Below are positions 15,025-24,731 of a stretch of DNA of 64,000 bases, piece by piece (position 1 is the first letter of the stretch; each line of letters opens with the position of its first letter). Origin of the DNA: Dechloromonas sp. (GTDB lineage: Bacteria; Pseudomonadota; Gammaproteobacteria; Burkholderiales; Rhodocyclaceae); contig JAQUAX010000003.1 in assembly GCA_028687035.1 (NCBI GenBank), positions 186,001 to 250,000 of the forward strand, in the 5' to 3' direction. The notes beneath the pieces are model-generated. The model saw only the letters and a program-made list of their open reading frames with translations, was not told where the DNA came from and ran no database searches. The position numbers and the translations under genes are program-made.

Positions 15025-17706
15025 TCAGACCGACATCGGATTCGGCTTGGCCGGATCCAGGTTGTACTTGACCAGCGCGGCGGCGACCTTCTCGCGGCCG
15101 ATCTTGCCTTCGTCGGCCAGCGCCTTCAGCGCGGCCAGCGTGACCCAGTGGCGGTCGACCTCGAAATGGTGGCGCAATTTCTCGCGGGTGTCGGAGCGGC
15201 CGAAGCCGTCGGTACCCAGCGTCACGTAGCTGCCCTTGACGAAGGGACGGATCTGCTCGGCGAACAGCTTGACGTAGTCGGTCGCGGCGACCACCGGGCC
15301 TTCGGCGCCGGCCAGCTTCTGCTCGACGTGCGACAGCTTCGGGGCTTCCAGCGGGTGCAGCAGGTTCCAGCGCGCAGTGTCCTGGCCGTCGCGGGCCAGT
15401 TCGTTGAACGACGGGCAGCCCCAGAGGTCGGCCTCGACGCCCCAGTCGGCCTTCAGCAGGTCGGCGGCGGCGATCACTTCGCGGAAGATGGTGCCCGAGC
15501 CGAGCAACTGGACGCGCAGCGCGCCTTCGCCGCCCTTGCGGAACGCGTACATGCCCTTGATGATGTCGGCTTCGGCGCCGGCCGGCATTTCCGGATGTTC
15601 GTAGTTCTCGTTCATCACGGTGATGTAGTAGAAGACGTCTTCCTGCTCGGCGTTCATCCGGCGCAGGCCGTCCTGGACGACGACGGCGACTTCGTACTGG
15701 AAGGTCGGGTCGTAGGACACGCAGTTCGGGATCAGCTGCGACAGGATCAGGCTGTGGCCGTCCTCGTGCTGCAGGCCTTCGCCGTTCAGCGTCGTGCGGC
15801 CGGCGGTGCCGCCGACCAGGAAGCCGCGGGCGCGCTGGTCGCCGGCGGCCCAGACGAGGTCCATGACGCGCTGCAGGCCGAACATCGAGTAGCAGATGTA
15901 GAACGGAACGGTCTGCACGCCATGCACCGAGTAGGCGGTCGCGGCGGCGATCCAGTCGCTCATCGCGCCGGCCTCGTTGATGCCTTCCTGCAGCACCTGG
16001 CCGTCCTTCGATTCCTTGTAGAACATCAGCTGGTCATGGTCTTCCGGCACGTAGTTCTGGCCCTGCTGGTTCCAGATGCCGACGGCGCGGAACATGCCTT
16101 CCATGCCGAAGGTCCGGGATTCGTCCGGCACGATGGGAACGACGTGGCGGCCGATCTGCTTGTCCTTCAGCAGCATGTTCATGATGCGGACGATGGCCAT
16201 CGTCGTCGACAGCTCGCGGCCCTCGCCGGACGCCTTCAGCAGCGCGACGAAGGTGTCGAGCGCCGGGATCGGCAGCGGCGCGGCCTTGCGGCGGCGCTGC
16301 GGCAGGAAGCCGCCGAGGTCCAGGCGGCGCTGGCGCATGTACTGGTATTCCTCGGAATCCTCCGGGAACTTCAGGTAGGGCAGTTCGGCCAGCTTGTCGT
16401 CCGGCACCGGCAGGCCGAAGCGGTCGCGGAAGCGGCCGATCTGCTCGATGTCCATCTTCTTCTGCTGGTGCGAGATGTTCATCGCTTCGCCGGCCTGGCC
16501 CATGCCGAAGCCCTTGATGGTCTTGGCCAGGATCAGCGTCGGCGCGCCCTTGTGGGTCACGGCGGCGTTGTAGGCGGAGAAGATCTTGAAGATGTCGTGG
16601 CCGCCGCGGTTCAGCTGCCAGACCTGATCGTCGGTCCAGTCGGCGACCAGCGCCTTCAGTTCCGGCGTGTTGAAGAAGTGTTCGCGGACGTAGGCGCCGT
16701 TCTTGGCCTTGAAGGTCTGGTAGGCACCGTCGCACAGTTCCATCATGCGCTTCTTCATGATGCCCTTCTTGTCGCGCTGGAACAGCGTATCCCACTGCGT
16801 GCCCCAGATCAGCTTGATGACGTTCCAGCCGGCTCCGCGGAATTCGGATTCGAGTTCCTGGATGATCTTGCCGTTGCCGCGCACCGGGCCGTCCAGGCGC
16901 TGCAGGTTGCAGTTGATCACGAAGATCAGGTTGTCGAGCTTTTCGCGGCCGGCCATGCCGATCGCGCCCAGCGATTCGACCTCGTCGGTCTCGCCGTCGC
17001 CGAGGAAGGCCCAGACCTTGCGCTGTTCGGCCTTCTTGGCATCGATCAGGCCGCGGCTGGCCAGGTATTTCATGAAGCGGGCCTGGTAGATGGCCTGGAT
17101 CGGGCCGAGGCCCATCGACACGGTCGGGAACTGCCAGAAGTCCGGCATCAGCCAGGGGTGCGGGTAGGACGAAATGCCCTTGCCGTCGGTTTCCTGGCGG
17201 AAGTTGTCCATCTGCTCCTCGGTCAGGCGGCCGAGCATGAAGGCGCGCGAATAGACGCCGGGCACCGAGTGGCCCTGGAAGAAGATCAGGTCGCCGCCGG
17301 TTTCGTGGTCGATGCCCTTCCAGAAATGCGAGAAGCCGACGTCGTACAGCGCGGCGGCGGAGGCGAAGGAGGCGATGTGGCCGCCGACGTTGGTGTTCTT
17401 GTTGGCGCGGACGACCATCGCCATCGCGTTCCAGCGGATGTAGGAGTGGATCTTGATCTCCATGTCCGGGTTGCCCGGGTACTTCGGCTGCTGGTCGGCG
17501 GGGATGGTGTTGATGTACTCGGTGTTGGCCGAGTAGGGGATGTCGATGCCGTCTTCACGGGCCTGGCCGATCAGCGTTTCGATCAGGTAGTGGGCGCGGT
17601 CGGGGCCTTCTTGGGTGATCACGCCCTCGAGGGCGTCGATCCATTCCCGGGTCTCCTGCGGATCGAGGTCGGCGGGGTCGGGCTGGGCGTTCGGCTGGTC
17701 GGCCAT
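15025..17706 (-). CDS. aceE: pyruvate dehydrogenase E1 component (homodimeric)
   Basis: The 893-residue thiamine diphosphate enzyme decarboxylates pyruvate and acetylates the lipoyl arm of AceF. It is of the single-chain, homodimeric type. The TPP motif appears as GDGETDEVES with the downstream NCNLQRLDGPVRGN, and the region HISHQQKKMD-like (NISHQQKKMD) and FYICYSMFGLQRVMDL are family-typical. The ATG at 17706 follows AGGAGACAAATC; a longer frame to 17757 has no support. It heads the aceE-aceF-lpdA operon and is divergent from iorA. A 8-bp inverted repeat sits 28 nt upstream of the start. Confidence 0.96.
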   Translation of the reverse strand: MADQPNAQPDPADLDPQETREWIDALEGVITQEGPDRAHYLIETLIGQAREDGIDIPYSANTEYINTIPADQQPKYPGNPDMEIKIHSYIRWNAMAMVVRANKNTNVGGHIASFASAAALYDVGFSHFWKGIDHETGGDLIFFQGHSVPGVYSRAFMLGRLTEEQMDNFRQETDGKGISSYPHPWLMPDFWQFPTVSMGLGPIQAIYQARFMKYLASRGLIDAKKAEQRKVWAFLGDGETDEVESLGAIGMAGREKLDNLIFVINCNLQRLDGPVRGNGKIIQELESEFRGAGWNVIKLIWGTQWDTLFQRDKKGIMKKRMMELCDGAYQTFKAKNGAYVREHFFNTPELKALVADWTDDQVWQLNRGGHDIFKIFSAYNAAVTHKGAPTLILAKTIKGFGMGQAGEAMNISHQQKKMDIEQIGRFRDRFGLPVPDDKLAELPYLKFPEDSEEYQYMRQRRLDLGGFLPQRRRKAAPLPIPALDTFVALLKASGEGRELSTTMAIVRIMNMLLKDKQIGRHVVPIVPDESRTFGMEGMFRAVGIWNQQGQNYVPEDHDQLMFYKESKDGQVLQEGINEAGAMSDWIAAATAYSVHGVQTVPFYICYSMFGLQRVMDLVWAAGDQRARGFLVGGTAGRTTLNGEGLQHEDGHSLILSQLIPNCVSYDPTFQYEVAVVVQDGLRRMNAEQEDVFYYITVMNENYEHPEMPAGAEADIIKGMYAFRKGGEGALRVQLLGSGTIFREVIAAADLLKADWGVEADLWGCPSFNELARDGQDTARWNLLHPLEAPKLSHVEQKLAGAEGPVVAATDYVKLFAEQIRPFVKGSYVTLGTDGFGRSDTREKLRHHFEVDRHWVTLAALKALADEGKIGREKVAAALVKYNLDPAKPNPMSV

Positions 17707-17733
17707 GATTTGTCTCCTGGTTGGTTTTGCTTC

Positions 17734-17756
17734 TGTCCTGCCTGTTGAGCAGGACA
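17734..17756 (-). promoter_or_regulatory. inverted repeat in the aceE leader
   Basis: TGTCCTGC and GCAGGACA form an 8-bp perfect inverted repeat with a 7-nt centre, 28 nt upstream of the aceE start. It may be an operator or an mRNA hairpin. It does not resemble the enteric PdhR box. Confidence 0.45.
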
Positions 17757-17975
17757 ACTCTAGCGCTATACGGGTCGGTTCGCGAGCCCGTGCTTTCCCT
17801 AACTTCTGTTCCGCATTGTAAAAACAAAGTTCGCATCGTGCAATATTTCGGCGCCGCGTTTTTATGCCGTTGCGGCGGTCGACCGCGAGCGGATCGCCGG
17901 TGCCTTGCGCTGCGTCAAAATGTCCCGGGAATGGCCTTCCTATAATTTGCGGTTCTGGTCTTTCGAGGAGAACTC

Positions 17976-19853
17976 ATGGCAGCAGTCATGCCCGTCCCGG
18001 CCGCCAGCCGCGTGCTGATGTCCGGCAACGAAGCCGTCGCCCGCGCCGTCTGGGAAGCCGGCGTCAAGGTCGCCGCGGCCTATCCCGGCACGCCGGCCAC
18101 CGAGATGCTGGAGGTCGTTTCGACCTACCCGGACGTCTATGCCGAATGGTCGGTCAACGAGAAGGTATCGCTGGAGGTGGCGATCGGCGCCGCCTATGCC
18201 GGTTCGCGTGCCTTCTGCTGCATGAAGCACGTCGGCCTCAACGTCGCGTCCGACGCGCTGATGACGCTGACGCTGACCGGCGTGGTCGGCGGTCTGGTCA
18301 TCGCGGTCGCCGACGACGTCGGCCTGTCGTCGTCGCAGAACGAGCAGGATTCGCGTTACTGGGGGCGCTTCGCGCACCTGCCGGTGTTCGAGCCGGCCGA
18401 CTCGCAGGAGGCCTACGCGATGACGCTGGCCGCCTACGAACTGTCGGAAAAATTCCAGGTGCCGGTGATCCTGCGCCTGACCACGCGCATCTGCCACGTC
18501 AAGGCGCTGGTCACCGTCGGCGAGCGTACGCCGCACACGGGCGCCGGCTTCGCGAAGAATCCGGCGCGCTTCGTGATGGTGCCGGGCAATGCCGGCAAGC
18601 GCATCCCGCTGATGTTCCAGCGCGACGGCGAACTGCGCGCCGTGGCCGAAAGCAGCGCGCTGAACTTCGTCGAAGCGGGCGGCGACCGCCGCGTCGGCTT
18701 CGTCGTTTCCGGCCCGGCCTACATGCACGTCAAGGAAGCCTTCCCGGATGCCCCGGTGCTCAAGCTCGGCTTCTCGCACCCGGCGCCCTTCGCGAAATGC
18801 CGCGAATTTGCCGGCCAGGCCGACCAGGTCGTCGTCGTCGAGGAAGTCGAGCCGCTGCTCGAAACCGAACTCAAGGCGCAGGGCCTGGCCGTCATCGGCA
18901 AGGACATCCTGCCGCTGCAGGGTGAACTGTCGCCGGCCGTGCTGAAGCCGGCGATCGCCCGGCTGCTCGGCGAATCCGTGCCGGAAAGTGCGTCGACCGC
19001 GGCGCCCGCGCCGATCTTCCCGCGGCCGCCGACGATGTGCGTCGCCTGCCCGCACCTCGGCGTCTATTACACGCTGTCGCAGGTGCGCAACCTGAACATT
19101 TCCGGCGACATCGGCTGCTACACGCTGGGTGCCGGCCACCCGTGGAACGCGCTCGACACCTGCGTGTCGATGGGCGCGTCGATGGGCGTCGCGCTCGGTA
19201 TGGACAAGGGGCGCGGCGAGGCCGACAGGGACAAGCGCGTGGTCGCCGTGATCGGCGATTCGACTTTCCTGCACATGGGCATGCAGGGCCTGGTCGACAT
19301 GGTCTACAACCGCGGCAACGTTACCGTGCTGCTGCTCGACAACCGCGCGGTCGGCATGACCGGCGGCCAGAACAACCCGGGCAACGGCCGCGACATCCAC
19401 GGCGGCGAGGCGCCGCGCATCGATTTCGTTGCGCTGGTCAAGGCGCTCGGCGTCAAGGAAGAGCGCGTGCACAAGGTCGATCCCTACCAGCTGCCGGTGC
19501 TGTTCAAGACCATCCGCGACGAGGTCAAGGTGCCCGAGGTTTCGGTGATCATCACCGATCAGCCCTGCGTGCTGACCCAGGACTACCACCGCCAGCCGGC
19601 CTACGCGGTGACCGAGGACAAATGCACCGGCTGCGGCAACTGCATCGACGTCGGCTGCCCGGCCATCCACGTCACGCGGCGCGGCAAGGAGACCAAGGCC
19701 AGCGGCCGCGAGGTCGATCTGGCTTTCGTCCGCATCGAGTCGTCGGTGTGCACCGGCTGCGGCCTGTGTCTGCAACCCTGCGCGCCGAAGGCGATCGAGC
19801 CCTGGGTGCAGGCCTCGCCGTTGCGCCTGGTCAAGGAAGGAGCGCCGGCATGA
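17976..19853 (+). CDS. iorA: indolepyruvate ferredoxin oxidoreductase, alpha subunit
   Basis: The 625-residue subunit oxidatively decarboxylates arylpyruvates to aryl-acetyl-CoA with ferredoxin as electron acceptor. It has an N-terminal pyruvate-oxidoreductase-type domain (AYPGTPATEM, WSVNEKVSLEVAIGAAYAG), a TPP-binding domain (GDIGCYTLG, VIGDSTFLHMG, NRAVGMTGGQ) and C-terminal ferredoxin motifs CTGCGNCIDVGCP and CTGCGLCLQPCAP for two 4Fe-4S clusters. ATG 17976 follows GAGGAG, and a consensus -10 TATAAT lies at 17941-17946. It overlaps iorB by ATGA. Confidence 0.95.
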   Translation: MAAVMPVPAASRVLMSGNEAVARAVWEAGVKVAAAYPGTPATEMLEVVSTYPDVYAEWSVNEKVSLEVAIGAAYAGSRAFCCMKHVGLNVASDALMTLTLTGVVGGLVIAVADDVGLSSSQNEQDSRYWGRFAHLPVFEPADSQEAYAMTLAAYELSEKFQVPVILRLTTRICHVKALVTVGERTPHTGAGFAKNPARFVMVPGNAGKRIPLMFQRDGELRAVAESSALNFVEAGGDRRVGFVVSGPAYMHVKEAFPDAPVLKLGFSHPAPFAKCREFAGQADQVVVVEEVEPLLETELKAQGLAVIGKDILPLQGELSPAVLKPAIARLLGESVPESASTAAPAPIFPRPPTMCVACPHLGVYYTLSQVRNLNISGDIGCYTLGAGHPWNALDTCVSMGASMGVALGMDKGRGEADRDKRVVAVIGDSTFLHMGMQGLVDMVYNRGNVTVLLLDNRAVGMTGGQNNPGNGRDIHGGEAPRIDFVALVKALGVKEERVHKVDPYQLPVLFKTIRDEVKVPEVSVIITDQPCVLTQDYHRQPAYAVTEDKCTGCGNCIDVGCPAIHVTRRGKETKASGREVDLAFVRIESSVCTGCGLCLQPCAPKAIEPWVQASPLRLVKEGAPA

Positions 19854-20461
19854 GCGACGTGACCAACATCCTCGTCGTCGGTATCGGCGGCCAGGGCGTC
19901 ATGACGGCGACCGAGATCCTCGCCGAGGCGTCGATCGCGATGGGCCACGACGCCAAGAAGACCGAAGTCGCCGGCATGGCGCAGCGCGGCGGCGTCGTCT
20001 CGTCGCATCTGCGCTTCGGGCCGCGCGTGCTGTCGCCGCAGATCACGCCGGGCACCGCCGACGTGCTGCTCGGCTTCGAGGCGGCCGAGGGCCTGCGCTG
20101 GCGCCACATGCTGCGCGCGGACGGCATCGCGCTGATGAACACGGCGCGCCTGGTGCCGCCGGTCGTCGAGCTCGGGCTGTTCGATTACCCGGCCGATCCG
20201 ATCGCCGACATGAAGGCGGCCGGCACCCGCGTCGTCGCTTTCGACGCGACGTCGATCGCGCTCGAACTGGGCGACATCCGGCTGGGCAACACCGTGATGC
20301 TCGGCGCCATCGCCGACCACCTGCCGTTTTCGGCCGAAGTGCTGCGCGACTGCGTGCTGGCCCGTTTCCGGCGCAAGGGCGAGAAGCTGGTCGAACTGAA
20401 CCGGCGCGCCTTCGAGGCGGGCAGGGCGGCGGTCGGTGCTGCCGAAGCAGCGCTCGCGTAA
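19850..20461 (+). CDS. iorB: indolepyruvate ferredoxin oxidoreductase, beta subunit
   Basis: The 203-residue subunit has the gamma-domain signature VGIGGQGVMTATEILAEA and the KTEVAGMAQRGGVVSSHLRFG motif. It works with IorA in arylpyruvate, phenylpyruvate or indolepyruvate breakdown, or in reverse in reductive carboxylation. Its ATG overlaps the iorA stop and a clear terminator follows, so the two genes form a complete operon. Confidence 0.95.
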   Translation: MSDVTNILVVGIGGQGVMTATEILAEASIAMGHDAKKTEVAGMAQRGGVVSSHLRFGPRVLSPQITPGTADVLLGFEAAEGLRWRHMLRADGIALMNTARLVPPVVELGLFDYPADPIADMKAAGTRVVAFDATSIALELGDIRLGNTVMLGAIADHLPFSAEVLRDCVLARFRRKGEKLVELNRRAFEAGRAAVGAAEAALA

Positions 20462-20486
20462 TCTGGTAAAATCCTGAAAGTTCAAA

Positions 20487-20520
20487 GGGAAAGGCCGTCG
20501 CCTTTCCCCTTTTCTTTTTT
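20487..20520 (+). terminator. terminator after iorAB
   Basis: GGGAAAGGC pairs with GCCTTTCCC (9 bp, 4-nt loop CGTC) and is followed by a T-rich tract interrupted by C. It ends 13 nt before the folD start, so folD probably has its promoter close by or receives read-through. Confidence 0.88.
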
Positions 20521-20533
20521 GTTGGATGCGACG

Positions 20534-21391
20534 ATGACGGCACAAATCATTGACGGCAAGGCCCTGGCCGAAGAACTGCGCCAGAGCTTCAAGGCCCGCG
20601 TGGAAACGCTGGCGGCCAAAGGACACAAGCCCGGCCTGGTGGTCATTCTGGTCGGCGAGGACCCGGCCTCCCAGGTCTATGTGAAGAACAAGGTCAATGG
20701 CTGCCTGGCCATCGGCATGCATTCCGAGAAGATCGTCTACGACGCCGCCGTCGACCAGCAGGTCGTGCTCGACAAGATCGCCGAGCTGAACGCCGATCCG
20801 TCCATCCACGGCATCCTGGTGCAGCTGCCGCTGCCCAAGCACTTCGACGAGGAGAAGGTGCTCGAGGCGATCGCCGCCGACAAGGACGTCGACGGCTTCC
20901 ACGCCGAGAACGTCGGCGCGCTGGCCCAGGGCAATCCGCGCTTCATCCCCTGCACGCCGTACGGCGTCATGAAGATGTTCGAGAAGGGCAACGTCGATCT
21001 CAACGGCAAGGAAGCCGTGGTCATCGGCCGCTCCAATATCGTCGGCAAGCCCATGGCGCTCTTGCTGATCAACGCCGGCGCCACCGTCACCGTCTGTAAT
21101 TCACGGACCCGTGACCTGAAATTCCACACCAGCCGCGCCGACATCGTCGTCGCCGCGGTCGGCAAGCCGAAATTCGTCACCGGCGACATGATCAAGCCGG
21201 GCGCCGTCGTCATCGACGTCGGCATCAACCGCCTGCCGGACGGCAAGCTGTGCGGCGACGTCGATTACGCCGGCTGTCTCGAAACCGCCGGCCAGATCAC
21301 CCCGGTGCCGGGCGGCGTCGGTCCGATGACCATCACCATGCTGCTCGCCAATACCATCGAGGCGGCTGAACGAAAGGCGGGGCTGCGCTGA
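20534..21391 (+). CDS. folD: bifunctional methylenetetrahydrofolate dehydrogenase/cyclohydrolase
   Basis: The 285-residue enzyme interconverts 5,10-methylene-, methenyl- and 10-formyl-tetrahydrofolate. [12 protein letters not shown] contains the catalytic Tyr-x3-Lys and [14 protein letters not shown] the NADP-binding motif; [15 protein letters not shown] is the conserved C-terminus. The start [12 protein letters not shown] fits the family; an in-frame TTG at 20519 is rejected. It is the first of four overlapping genes with purE, purK and the Sua5 gene: formyl-folate and purine supply are linked. Confidence 0.95.
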   Translation: MTAQIIDGKALAEELRQSFKARVETLAAKGHKPGLVVILVGEDPASQVYVKNKVNGCLAIGMHSEKIVYDAAVDQQVVLDKIAELNADPSIHGILVQLPLPKHFDEEKVLEAIAADKDVDGFHAENVGALAQGNPRFIPCTPYGVMKMFEKGNVDLNGKEAVVIGRSNIVGKPMALLLINAGATVTVCNSRTRDLKFHTSRADIVVAAVGKPKFVTGDMIKPGAVVIDVGINRLPDGKLCGDVDYAGCLETAGQITPVPGGVGPMTITMLLANTIEAAERKAGLR

Positions 21392-21888
21392 TGTCTGACA
21401 ACAAGATTTCCGTGGGCATCGTCATGGGCTCCGACTCCGACTGGCCGACCATGCAGGCCGCCGCCGTGATCCTGAAGGAATTCGGCGTCGCCTTCGAGGC
21501 CCGCGTCGTGTCCGCCCACCGCACGCCCGACCTGCTGTTCGAATACGCCGAAACGGCCGGCCCGCGGGGCCTGCAGGCGATCATCGCCGGCGCCGGCGGC
21601 GCCGCCCACCTGCCCGGCATGCTCGCCGCCAAGACGACGGTGCCGGTGCTCGGCGTGCCGGTCCAGTCGCGCGCGCTGTCCGGCGTCGATTCGCTGCACT
21701 CCATCGTCCAGATGCCGAAGGGCATCCCGGTCGCCACCTTCGCGATCGGCGAAGCCGGCGCCGCGAATGCCGCGCTGTTCGCGGTCGCCATGCTGGCCAA
21801 CGGCGACGCGGCGCTGAACGACAGGCTGCAGGCCTTCCGCCAGGCGCAGACCGCCAAGGTCCTGGCCATGAAGCTGCCCGAAGTATGA
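21391..21888 (+). CDS. purE: N5-carboxyaminoimidazole ribonucleotide mutase
   Basis: The 165-residue class I PurE moves the carboxyl group from N5 to C4 of the aminoimidazole ring in purine synthesis. The motif [13 protein letters not shown] and the region [15 protein letters not shown] with its His are conserved, as is [14 protein letters not shown]. The ATG overlaps the TGA of folD by one base and its stop overlaps purK by ATGA. Confidence 0.96.
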   Translation: MSDNKISVGIVMGSDSDWPTMQAAAVILKEFGVAFEARVVSAHRTPDLLFEYAETAGPRGLQAIIAGAGGAAHLPGMLAAKTTVPVLGVPVQSRALSGVDSLHSIVQMPKGIPVATFAIGEAGAANAALFAVAMLANGDAALNDRLQAFRQAQTAKVLAMKLPEV

Positions 21889-23036
21889 GCGCGATGATCC
21901 TGCCGCCCGCGACGCTGGGCATGCTCGGTGGCGGCCAGCTCGGCCGCTTCTTCGTCGCCGCCGCCCATGAGATGGGCTACCGGGTCTGGGTCCTCGATCC
22001 GGACAAGAACTCGCCGGCCGGCCAGATCGCCGAACGCCATTTCTGCGTTGCCTACGACGACTACGCGGCACTCGACGAATTTGCCGCCGGCTGCGCGGCG
22101 ATCACCACCGAGTTCGAGAACGTCCCGGCCGACACGCTGGACTATCTCGCCAAGTTCGTCCCGGTGCGTCCGCATGCGGCAGCCGTCGCCGTCTGCCAGA
22201 ACCGCATCGCCGAAAAATCCTTCCTGCGCGACAACGGCTTCCCGCACGGGCCGTTCATCGCGGTCAACAGTGAAAACGACCTGAAATCCGCGCCGGCCGA
22301 GCTGTTCCCGGCGATCCTGAAGGTCGCCCGCTTCGGCTACGACGGCAAGGGGCAGGCCACCGTCAACAACGTCGAGGAGGCGCTGGTCGCCTTCGGGCAT
22401 TTCAAGGGCGAGCATTGCGTGCTCGAGCAGCGCCTGCCGCTCGACTACGAAGTCTCGGTCGTGCTGGCGCGCGACGGGAACGGCCGGGTCGCCTGCTTCC
22501 CGACCGGCGAGAATCAGCACACCCGCGGCATCCTCGACGTCTCCATCGTGCCGGCCCGGACGTCGGCCTGCATGAAGAGCGACGCCGAGGACGTCGCCGC
22601 GCGCATCGCCGAAAAGCTCGGCTACATCGGCACGATGGGTGTCGAGTTCTTCGTCAGCCGCGGCCGCCTGATCGTCAACGAGATGGCGCCGCGTCCGCAC
22701 AACAGCGGCCACTACACGATCGACGCCTGCGTCACCGACCAGTTCGAGCAGCAGGTCCGCGCGCTGTGCGGCCTGCCGCTGGGCGAAGCACGTGCTCACT
22801 CTGCTTCGGTGATGGTCAACCTGCTGGGCGACCTGTGGTACGACGGCGACACCTACCGCGAGCCGGACTGGGCGAAGCTGCACGCGGTCCCCAACCTGAA
22901 GCTGCACCTGTACGGCAAGCACCACGCCCGGCCGGGGCGCAAGATGGGCCACTTCACGGTGATCGGCGATAACGCCGAAGCCGTGCAGCAGGCCGCGCTC
23001 GCCGCCCGCGCGGCGATCGGCATCCAGGACGCATGA
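21885..23036 (+). CDS. purK: N5-carboxyaminoimidazole ribonucleotide synthase
   Basis: The 383-residue ATP-grasp enzyme makes N5-CAIR from AIR, bicarbonate and ATP. It starts with [12 protein letters not shown], has the [12 protein letters not shown] motif, the ATP-grasp [13 protein letters not shown] and the metal/ADP segment [14 protein letters not shown]. It directly follows purE, giving the expected two-step PurK-PurE pair, and overlaps the next gene by ATGA. Confidence 0.96.
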   Translation: MSAMILPPATLGMLGGGQLGRFFVAAAHEMGYRVWVLDPDKNSPAGQIAERHFCVAYDDYAALDEFAAGCAAITTEFENVPADTLDYLAKFVPVRPHAAAVAVCQNRIAEKSFLRDNGFPHGPFIAVNSENDLKSAPAELFPAILKVARFGYDGKGQATVNNVEEALVAFGHFKGEHCVLEQRLPLDYEVSVVLARDGNGRVACFPTGENQHTRGILDVSIVPARTSACMKSDAEDVAARIAEKLGYIGTMGVEFFVSRGRLIVNEMAPRPHNSGHYTIDACVTDQFEQQVRALCGLPLGEARAHSASVMVNLLGDLWYDGDTYREPDWAKLHAVPNLKLHLYGKHHARPGRKMGHFTVIGDNAEAVQQAALAARAAIGIQDA

Positions 23037-24040
23037 TTCCTTCCGACGCCGACTACCGGCGCGCCGTCGAGCTGCTGCGCGCCGGCGAACTGGTCGCGAT
23101 CCCGACCGAGACCGTCTACGGCCTGGGCGCGGATGCGGCCAACCCGGCGGCGGTGGCGAAGATCTTCGCCGCCAAGGGCCGCCCGGCCGACCACCCGCTG
23201 ATCGTCCATCTGGCCGGCCACGACGCGGTCGACCATTGGGCCGAGGCGGTTCCCGACGTCGCCTGGGAACTGATGGAAAGTTTCTGGCCCGGCCCGCTGA
23301 CGTTGATCCTGAAGAAACAGGCCTGGGTGCCCGACGCCGTCACCGGCGGCCAGGACACCGTCGGCCTGCGCGTGCCCGGCCACCCGGTCGCGCTCGAACT
23401 GCTGCGCCGCTTCGCCGCGAGTGGTGGCAAAGGGGCCGGCGAACATGCCGGCATCGCTGCGCCGTCGGCCAACCGCTTCGGGCGGATCAGCCCGACCACC
23501 GCGGCGCATGTCGCCGAGGAACTGGGCGAGCGGATTCCGATGATTCTCGACGGTGGACCGTGCAAGGTCGGCATCGAATCGACCATCGTCGACTGCTCGC
23601 GCGGCGAGCCGGTCGTGCTGCGTCCGGGCCACATCGCGCCGGAGCACCTGGAGGCCGTGCTCGGCCTGCGCCCGTCGATCGAGACGGCGCAGGGCGCGCC
23701 GCGCGTTTCCGGCTCGCTGGAGGCGCACTACGCGCCGCGCACCCCGCTGCGCCTGGTCGCCGGCGAACGCCTGCTCGATTTCCTGAACAGCCAGCGTCAC
23801 CGCGGCGGCGTCTGCGCGGTGATCGCCCACAGCCAGCCGCCGCAGGCCGGCATGCCGCATCCGTGGCGCCTGCTGCCGGCCGACCCGGTCGGCTACGCGC
23901 ACGACCTCTACGGCGCGCTGCGCGACATGGACCACGCCGGCGCCGACCTGATCGTCGTCGAATCGCTGCCCGGCGACGCCGCCTGGACGGCCGTCGCCGA
24001 CCGCCTGCGCCGAGCCGCAGCGGGCGCCGGCCAGGGCTGA
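23033..24040 (+). CDS. L-threonylcarbamoyladenylate synthase (Sua5 type)
   Basis: The 335-residue protein makes threonylcarbamoyl-AMP for t6A37 tRNA modification. The N-terminal YrdC domain shows IPTETVYGLGADA, KIFAAKGRPADHPL, and SANRFGRISPTTAAHV. The extra C-terminal domain of about 110 residues identifies the longer Sua5 form rather than the short TsaC. It ends the folD-purE-purK operon and is followed, after 80 nt, by a tRNA gene. Confidence 0.93.
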   Translation: MIPSDADYRRAVELLRAGELVAIPTETVYGLGADAANPAAVAKIFAAKGRPADHPLIVHLAGHDAVDHWAEAVPDVAWELMESFWPGPLTLILKKQAWVPDAVTGGQDTVGLRVPGHPVALELLRRFAASGGKGAGEHAGIAAPSANRFGRISPTTAAHVAEELGERIPMILDGGPCKVGIESTIVDCSRGEPVVLRPGHIAPEHLEAVLGLRPSIETAQGAPRVSGSLEAHYAPRTPLRLVAGERLLDFLNSQRHRGGVCAVIAHSQPPQAGMPHPWRLLPADPVGYAHDLYGALRDMDHAGADLIVVESLPGDAAWTAVADRLRRAAAGAGQG

Positions 24041-24082
24041 CGCGGTCGACGGCCGGAATCGGCGAAATTTCGGACTTTTGTT

Positions 24083-24110
24083 TTGACTCGGCGGAGTAGG
24101 CTGATATAAT
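24083..24110 (+). promoter_or_regulatory. promoter of tRNA-Ala
   Basis: TTGACT (24083-24088), a 16-nt spacer and a perfect TATAAT (24105-24110) lie 10 nt before the first base of the tRNA. This is a textbook sigma-70 stable-RNA promoter. Confidence 0.85.
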
Positions 24111-24120
24111 CCGCGCCCAC

Positions 24121-24196
<76 letters not shown>

Positions 24197-24212
24197 GGAA
24201 TGCCCCATTGTA

Positions 24213-24250
24213 AAGCCTCGGAAAAACAAGATTTTCCGGGGCTTTTTTGT
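24213..24250 (+). terminator. terminator after tRNA-Ala
   Basis: AAGCC-T-CGGAAAA pairs with TTTTCCG-G-GGCTT (13 positions, one mismatch, 6-nt loop) and is followed by six or more T residues. It lies 16 nt after the tRNA. Confidence 0.9.
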
Positions 24251-24251
24251 T

Positions 24252-24717
24252 TTCAACGCCTTGATTTATCCTGGCTTTCGGCTGCATGGGGTCTGATGCG
24301 ACGATGTCTAATCGGGCCTTTTCGGTAGTCGCGGGGATGTTCCGGTATCCGAATCAATCCCGGAAAAATTCATTCTTTAGTGGGACAGATTTGGGACAAG
24401 CTACACGGCGTTGGTGGTCGCTACAATGGACTGCGGCGGCCTCGTACAAGGCCGGTGAGGTGCCCCCGGTTTTAGTGCCAAGGGCGTTTTAGTAAAAGTC
24501 CTTGGTGGGCCAGATCGAGGACGCGCTGGCTGTGCGTGTCGGCAGGCATGGCCGTATTGTGTTCCATATATTCGCTCAATGTAGCATTCTGGAGAACAAT
24601 AGGAACGTCTTGGAGGTGACGACCGGGGTGCCGGATGCGGCGATTAGCCACCATATTCGCCGCACACCGAGCGGAGAATGACTTGCCCTTGCGGCGAATT
24701 GGGTGTCTAATCTCCGC
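24252..24717. other. gene-poor left part of the accessory island
   Basis: No complete gene is seen here. The stretch contains TGGGACA twice (24381-24387 and 24392-24398), a possible AbiEi-like remnant on the minus strand at 24472-24567, several copies of a TGCGGCGA/TCGCCGCA element around 24635-24700, and two AGCGGAGA elements before the Fic start. The sequence looks less GC-biased in codon position than the flanking genes, which fits foreign origin. Confidence 0.5.
24472..24567 (-). pseudogene. possible truncated AbiEi-type antitoxin N-terminus
   Basis: The minus strand encodes MEHNTAMPADTHSQRVLDLA followed by HQGLLLKRPWH and a stop. This resembles the first helix of AbiEi-type winged-helix antitoxin/transcription factors, which typically run into a GLLRPRDL segment; here the match stops after GLL. 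If so, the rest of the gene was lost at the break near 24500. The fragment is only about 31 residues, so the call is tentative. Confidence 0.28.
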
Positions 24718-24731
24718 ATGACTAGCGGAGA
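24711..24731 (+). promoter_or_regulatory. inverted repeat spanning the Fic start codon
   Basis: TCTCCGC and GCGGAGA flank a 7-nt centre that begins with the ATG of the Fic gene. As RNA it would place the start codon in a hairpin loop; as DNA it could be an autoregulatory operator. A further AGCGGAGA lies at 24670-24677. Confidence 0.55.

Noticed and set aside
11589-17748. Very long rightward open frames (1160 and 1146 codons) opposite the pyruvate dehydrogenase genes
   Set aside because: They are antisense to aceE, aceF and lpdA, whose products are unmistakable. The GC-rich third positions leave few stops on the opposite strand; the translated sequences are low-complexity Arg/Asp/Val/His runs.
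24381-24398. Doubled TGGGACA as a possible integrase arm site
   Set aside because: Two short direct repeats without an integrase gene are not enough evidence.
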